Source: Aurantiochytrium sp. KH105 (lineage: Eukaryota > Sar > Bigyra > Thraustochytrida > Thraustochytriidae). Taken from it: a stretch of DNA of 64,000 bases. Below, piece by piece: positions 62,287 through 64,000 of this stretch. Each line of letters starts with the position of its first letter. The stretch's first letter is position 1. The position numbers were made by a program, and so were the translations under genes. The DNA lies in contig BGKB01000007.1 of assembly GCA_003116975.1 (NCBI GenBank), positions 542,625 through 606,624 on the forward strand, in the 5' to 3' direction. Under the pieces are notes generated by a model. That model had not been told where the DNA came from. It saw only the letters and a program-made list of their open reading frames with translations, and ran no database searches.

Positions 62287-63342
62287 TCAATTTAGGCCCA
62301 AAACAGACTCAAGGCTCCAATCGGTTAAGAGCACCACCCACAACAGCACATCGACATAGATGCCATAGGCATTGAGCACTCTTGACTGATTTACAGCATC
62401 CTCTGGTAGATTTTCAACTCCAGTCTTGGCATTGAGCTTGCGAGAGCTGGGGCCCTCCGATCCTAGATTCCCTCCCCATTTGATGATATTAACGGGCAAT
62501 CTCGCGACTGAGAGGAAATCCTCTACGAAGGCTCGTTGTACTCTGTTAACAACTTTCGTGATGTACAAAATGGGAAAGAGACAGCAGCAGAAGACGATGA
62601 GAAAGAAAAGCCCGCAAGGTATGATGATGAACAACCCCACTACTAAGGTGACCGGAGCAGCAATGAATTCGAGAACTATGTAAAGGAGCGGCGAAACCTG
62701 CGTCAAAGGAAAGGTGTAAGCGCCGTGTTTGTGTGCCTTGAGCGTAGCTTTAACACCTGCCCAGTAGTCGACCACGTCCGTGAAGGTTCCCAACGCGAGA
62801 AAGAAGAGGTTTGAAGGGTCCTCAATTATCTTCGTCTCGACCTCTGACAAGGAAAAAATTGCGAAGAATGCAAGAAGCATTGAAATGGCCTGGAAGACAG
62901 GCGTTTCTGAACGACCTTTTAAAGCCTGAAGCCCCGGTTTCATGCTGGAGACCAACCAAGCATAAAGGCACATGAATGAGAAAATGGCACCAGATACGAT
63001 CAGATACGTGCCTATTACATAAGCACCCTCTATTTTAAAATTTTCATCTTCAGTCTCGACCTCAGACAGCTCTCGCGACACTTCTAAGAGCTGGAGGCCG
63101 ACGAGAATCATGAAGATCGGTTCGGAACAGCTGTTCAGGGCATCGTGGACAAGGGATCTACCCTTGTTCGCTTCATTGATAGCGTCTTCGTAGATGGCTT
63201 CCACATACTCATCTCGCTCCACGTCCGTTCCCGTCGCAGAAGTCCCAGACGCCGTCTCGAGGTCGTCCTCGCCGGCATCCGCAGCTACCACCTGCTGCTC
63301 GTGTGCGTGCTTCGCTCCTGATCCTTCATCCTCTCGAGGCAT
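62287..63342 (-). CDS. Multispanning membrane protein of unknown function
   Basis: The product is 351 residues. The first 60 residues are acidic and soluble. Six or seven hydrophobic segments follow (for example AYVIGTYLIVSGAIFSFMCL, VFQAISMLLAFFAIFSL and LLYIVLEFIAAPVTLVV). A very hydrophobic pair, GLFIIIPCGLFFLIVFCCCL, lies at about residues 248-272. The C-terminus is hydrophobic again (VDVLLWVVLLTDWSLES). I do not recognise the family, and no transporter signature is visible. The ATG at 63342 is the first in frame; the open frame upstream to a TTG at 63423 is not used here. Confidence 0.7.
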   Translation of the reverse strand: MPREDEGSGAKHAHEQQVVAADAGEDDLETASGTSATGTDVERDEYVEAIYEDAINEANKGRSLVHDALNSCSEPIFMILVGLQLLEVSRELSEVETEDENFKIEGAYVIGTYLIVSGAIFSFMCLYAWLVSSMKPGLQALKGRSETPVFQAISMLLAFFAIFSLSEVETKIIEDPSNLFFLALGTFTDVVDYWAGVKATLKAHKHGAYTFPLTQVSPLLYIVLEFIAAPVTLVVGLFIIIPCGLFFLIVFCCCLFPILYITKVVNRVQRAFVEDFLSVARLPVNIIKWGGNLGSEGPSSRKLNAKTGVENLPEDAVNQSRVLNAYGIYVDVLLWVVLLTDWSLESVLGLN

Positions 63343-64000
63343 GGTGTGCTCGCCGCAGCTCGCGTCCCTCGCGTCTCCCTCCTTCTCCCCGACCTTGCAC
63401 GTGCCGTTTCGAGTTTGCTTCAAGTTCTGCTTGCTGCCGCTCGTCCCCTAAAAGTGTGTTTTGAGATTAACTGCTGCTGTCACAGCTGTATTATGGTGCT
63501 AGTGGTGTGGGTTTTTGGTGGTTGCCAGCCATGCGCTGCAGTTGCCGGGGTATACGAATTCTAAATTTGGAAAGTAAGAGTCTCTTAAAAAAGTACCTCT
63601 GGGACTGGTCGGACTTGAGAAGAGGCCTTTGTGATGATCATTTTTATTCAGAACGACACTTGGCCTATCCGGTTCTATCAACTTGAACTCACGGCGGGTC
63701 ATAAGTCTGCATGCGACATCACTGGTCGAGATGTTTCTCGTGCAAGCTACGAAGGAGAGGGGGGCGGGAAGGGGTTGGGGACTGGATCTACAAGACCAAG
63801 TTCTTTGCAATGTGGGGACTCGAAGAGACAAATCGTTTTGTATTGTTTTCTGCTTGCTGAGTTCCCTTCGTGACAACATCTGGCAGGTCAAGATGAGTAT
63901 ACATCTCATCACACGCCCCTCACGAACTAATGTGTTCTGAGTGTTTAGCTGATCTGATCAAAGCTGATCTGATTAATTTTTTATTTTTTAACACGGAGTT
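63343..64000. other. Window-end region without recognised gene
   Basis: This holds the promoter of the membrane-protein gene (-). Two copies of GCTGATCTGAT occur at about 63949-63975, followed by an AT-rich tail. No exon is supported. Confidence 0.4.

Noticed and set aside
1-64000. CRISPR arrays, insertion sequences, viral or toxin genes
   Set aside because: No direct-repeat/spacer pattern, transposase, integrase, reverse transcriptase, capsid or toxin-like protein was seen; the tandem repeats are simple microsatellites.

Overview
The window is nuclear DNA from a GC-rich, gene-dense eukaryote. Protein families rule out a prokaryote: nucleoporin, TFIID TAF2, CstF-64, RanGAP, NEDD8 E1, formin, Rab-GAP, class C GPCR. 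A CEP104-type ciliary-tip protein and a DNAL4-type dynein light chain indicate a motile flagellum. Most genes are single uninterrupted frames, sometimes over 4 kb. The few introns I could place are short GT-AG introns close to the start codon. Together with Gln tracts and the PqiA, F-box/JmjC and GT60 families, this fits a stramenopile protist, most likely a thraustochytrid (Labyrinthulomycetes). That assignment is inference.

Layout. 1-13.5 kb: 3' part of a NUP205-like nucleoporin (+), TAF2 (-), a TDA3-like FAD oxidoreductase (+) and a secreted NmrA-like NAD(P)-binding protein (+). 13.7-23.3 kb: F-box/JmjC oxygenase (-), folate-receptor-like surface protein (+), CSTF2 (-, one intron), EVI5-type TBC Rab-GAP (+), Ser-rich coiled-coil protein (-), AKR7-type aldo-keto reductase (+). 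23.4-34.1 kb: GABA-B-like class C receptor (-), secreted cystatin-like protein (+), thioredoxin-fold protein (-), F-box/RCC1 protein (-), and a large membrane protein with two PqiA modules (+). 34.3-47.6 kb: NAE1 (-, exon 1 recovered), CEP104 (+), membrane-anchored serine hydrolase (-), multidomain formin (+). 47.8-55.6 kb: histidine phosphatase (-), TIP30-like reductase (-), RanGAP (+, exon 1 recovered), DNAL4 (-, exon 2 recovered), 6-phosphogluconolactonase (+), small unknown protein (-). 55.6-58.95 kb is GC-rich with no confident gene. 58.95-63.3 kb: GT60-type glycosyltransferase (+), ubiquitin E2 (-), multispanning membrane protein (-).

Genes mostly alternate in strand, as head-to-head pairs with 0.4-1 kb GC-rich, repeat-rich promoters and tail-to-tail pairs with short spacers. 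No operon-like logic is evident. Loose themes are ubiquitin/NEDD8 control (NAE1, E2, two F-box proteins), nuclear transport (NUP205, RanGAP), RNA polymerase II transcription and 3'-end processing (TAF2, CSTF2), flagellum/cytoskeleton (CEP104, DNAL4, formin) and Rab traffic (TBC).

Splicing was rebuilt by eye for four genes (CSTF2, NAE1, RANGAP1, DNAL4); each join restores a family-conserved stretch in frame. The most unusual items are the claudin-like/double-PqiA membrane protein, the PH-ankyrin-WW-FH2 formin without a proline-rich FH1, and a strong-looking orphan intron in the 55.6-59 kb desert. No tRNA, rRNA, transposon or CRISPR array was recognised.
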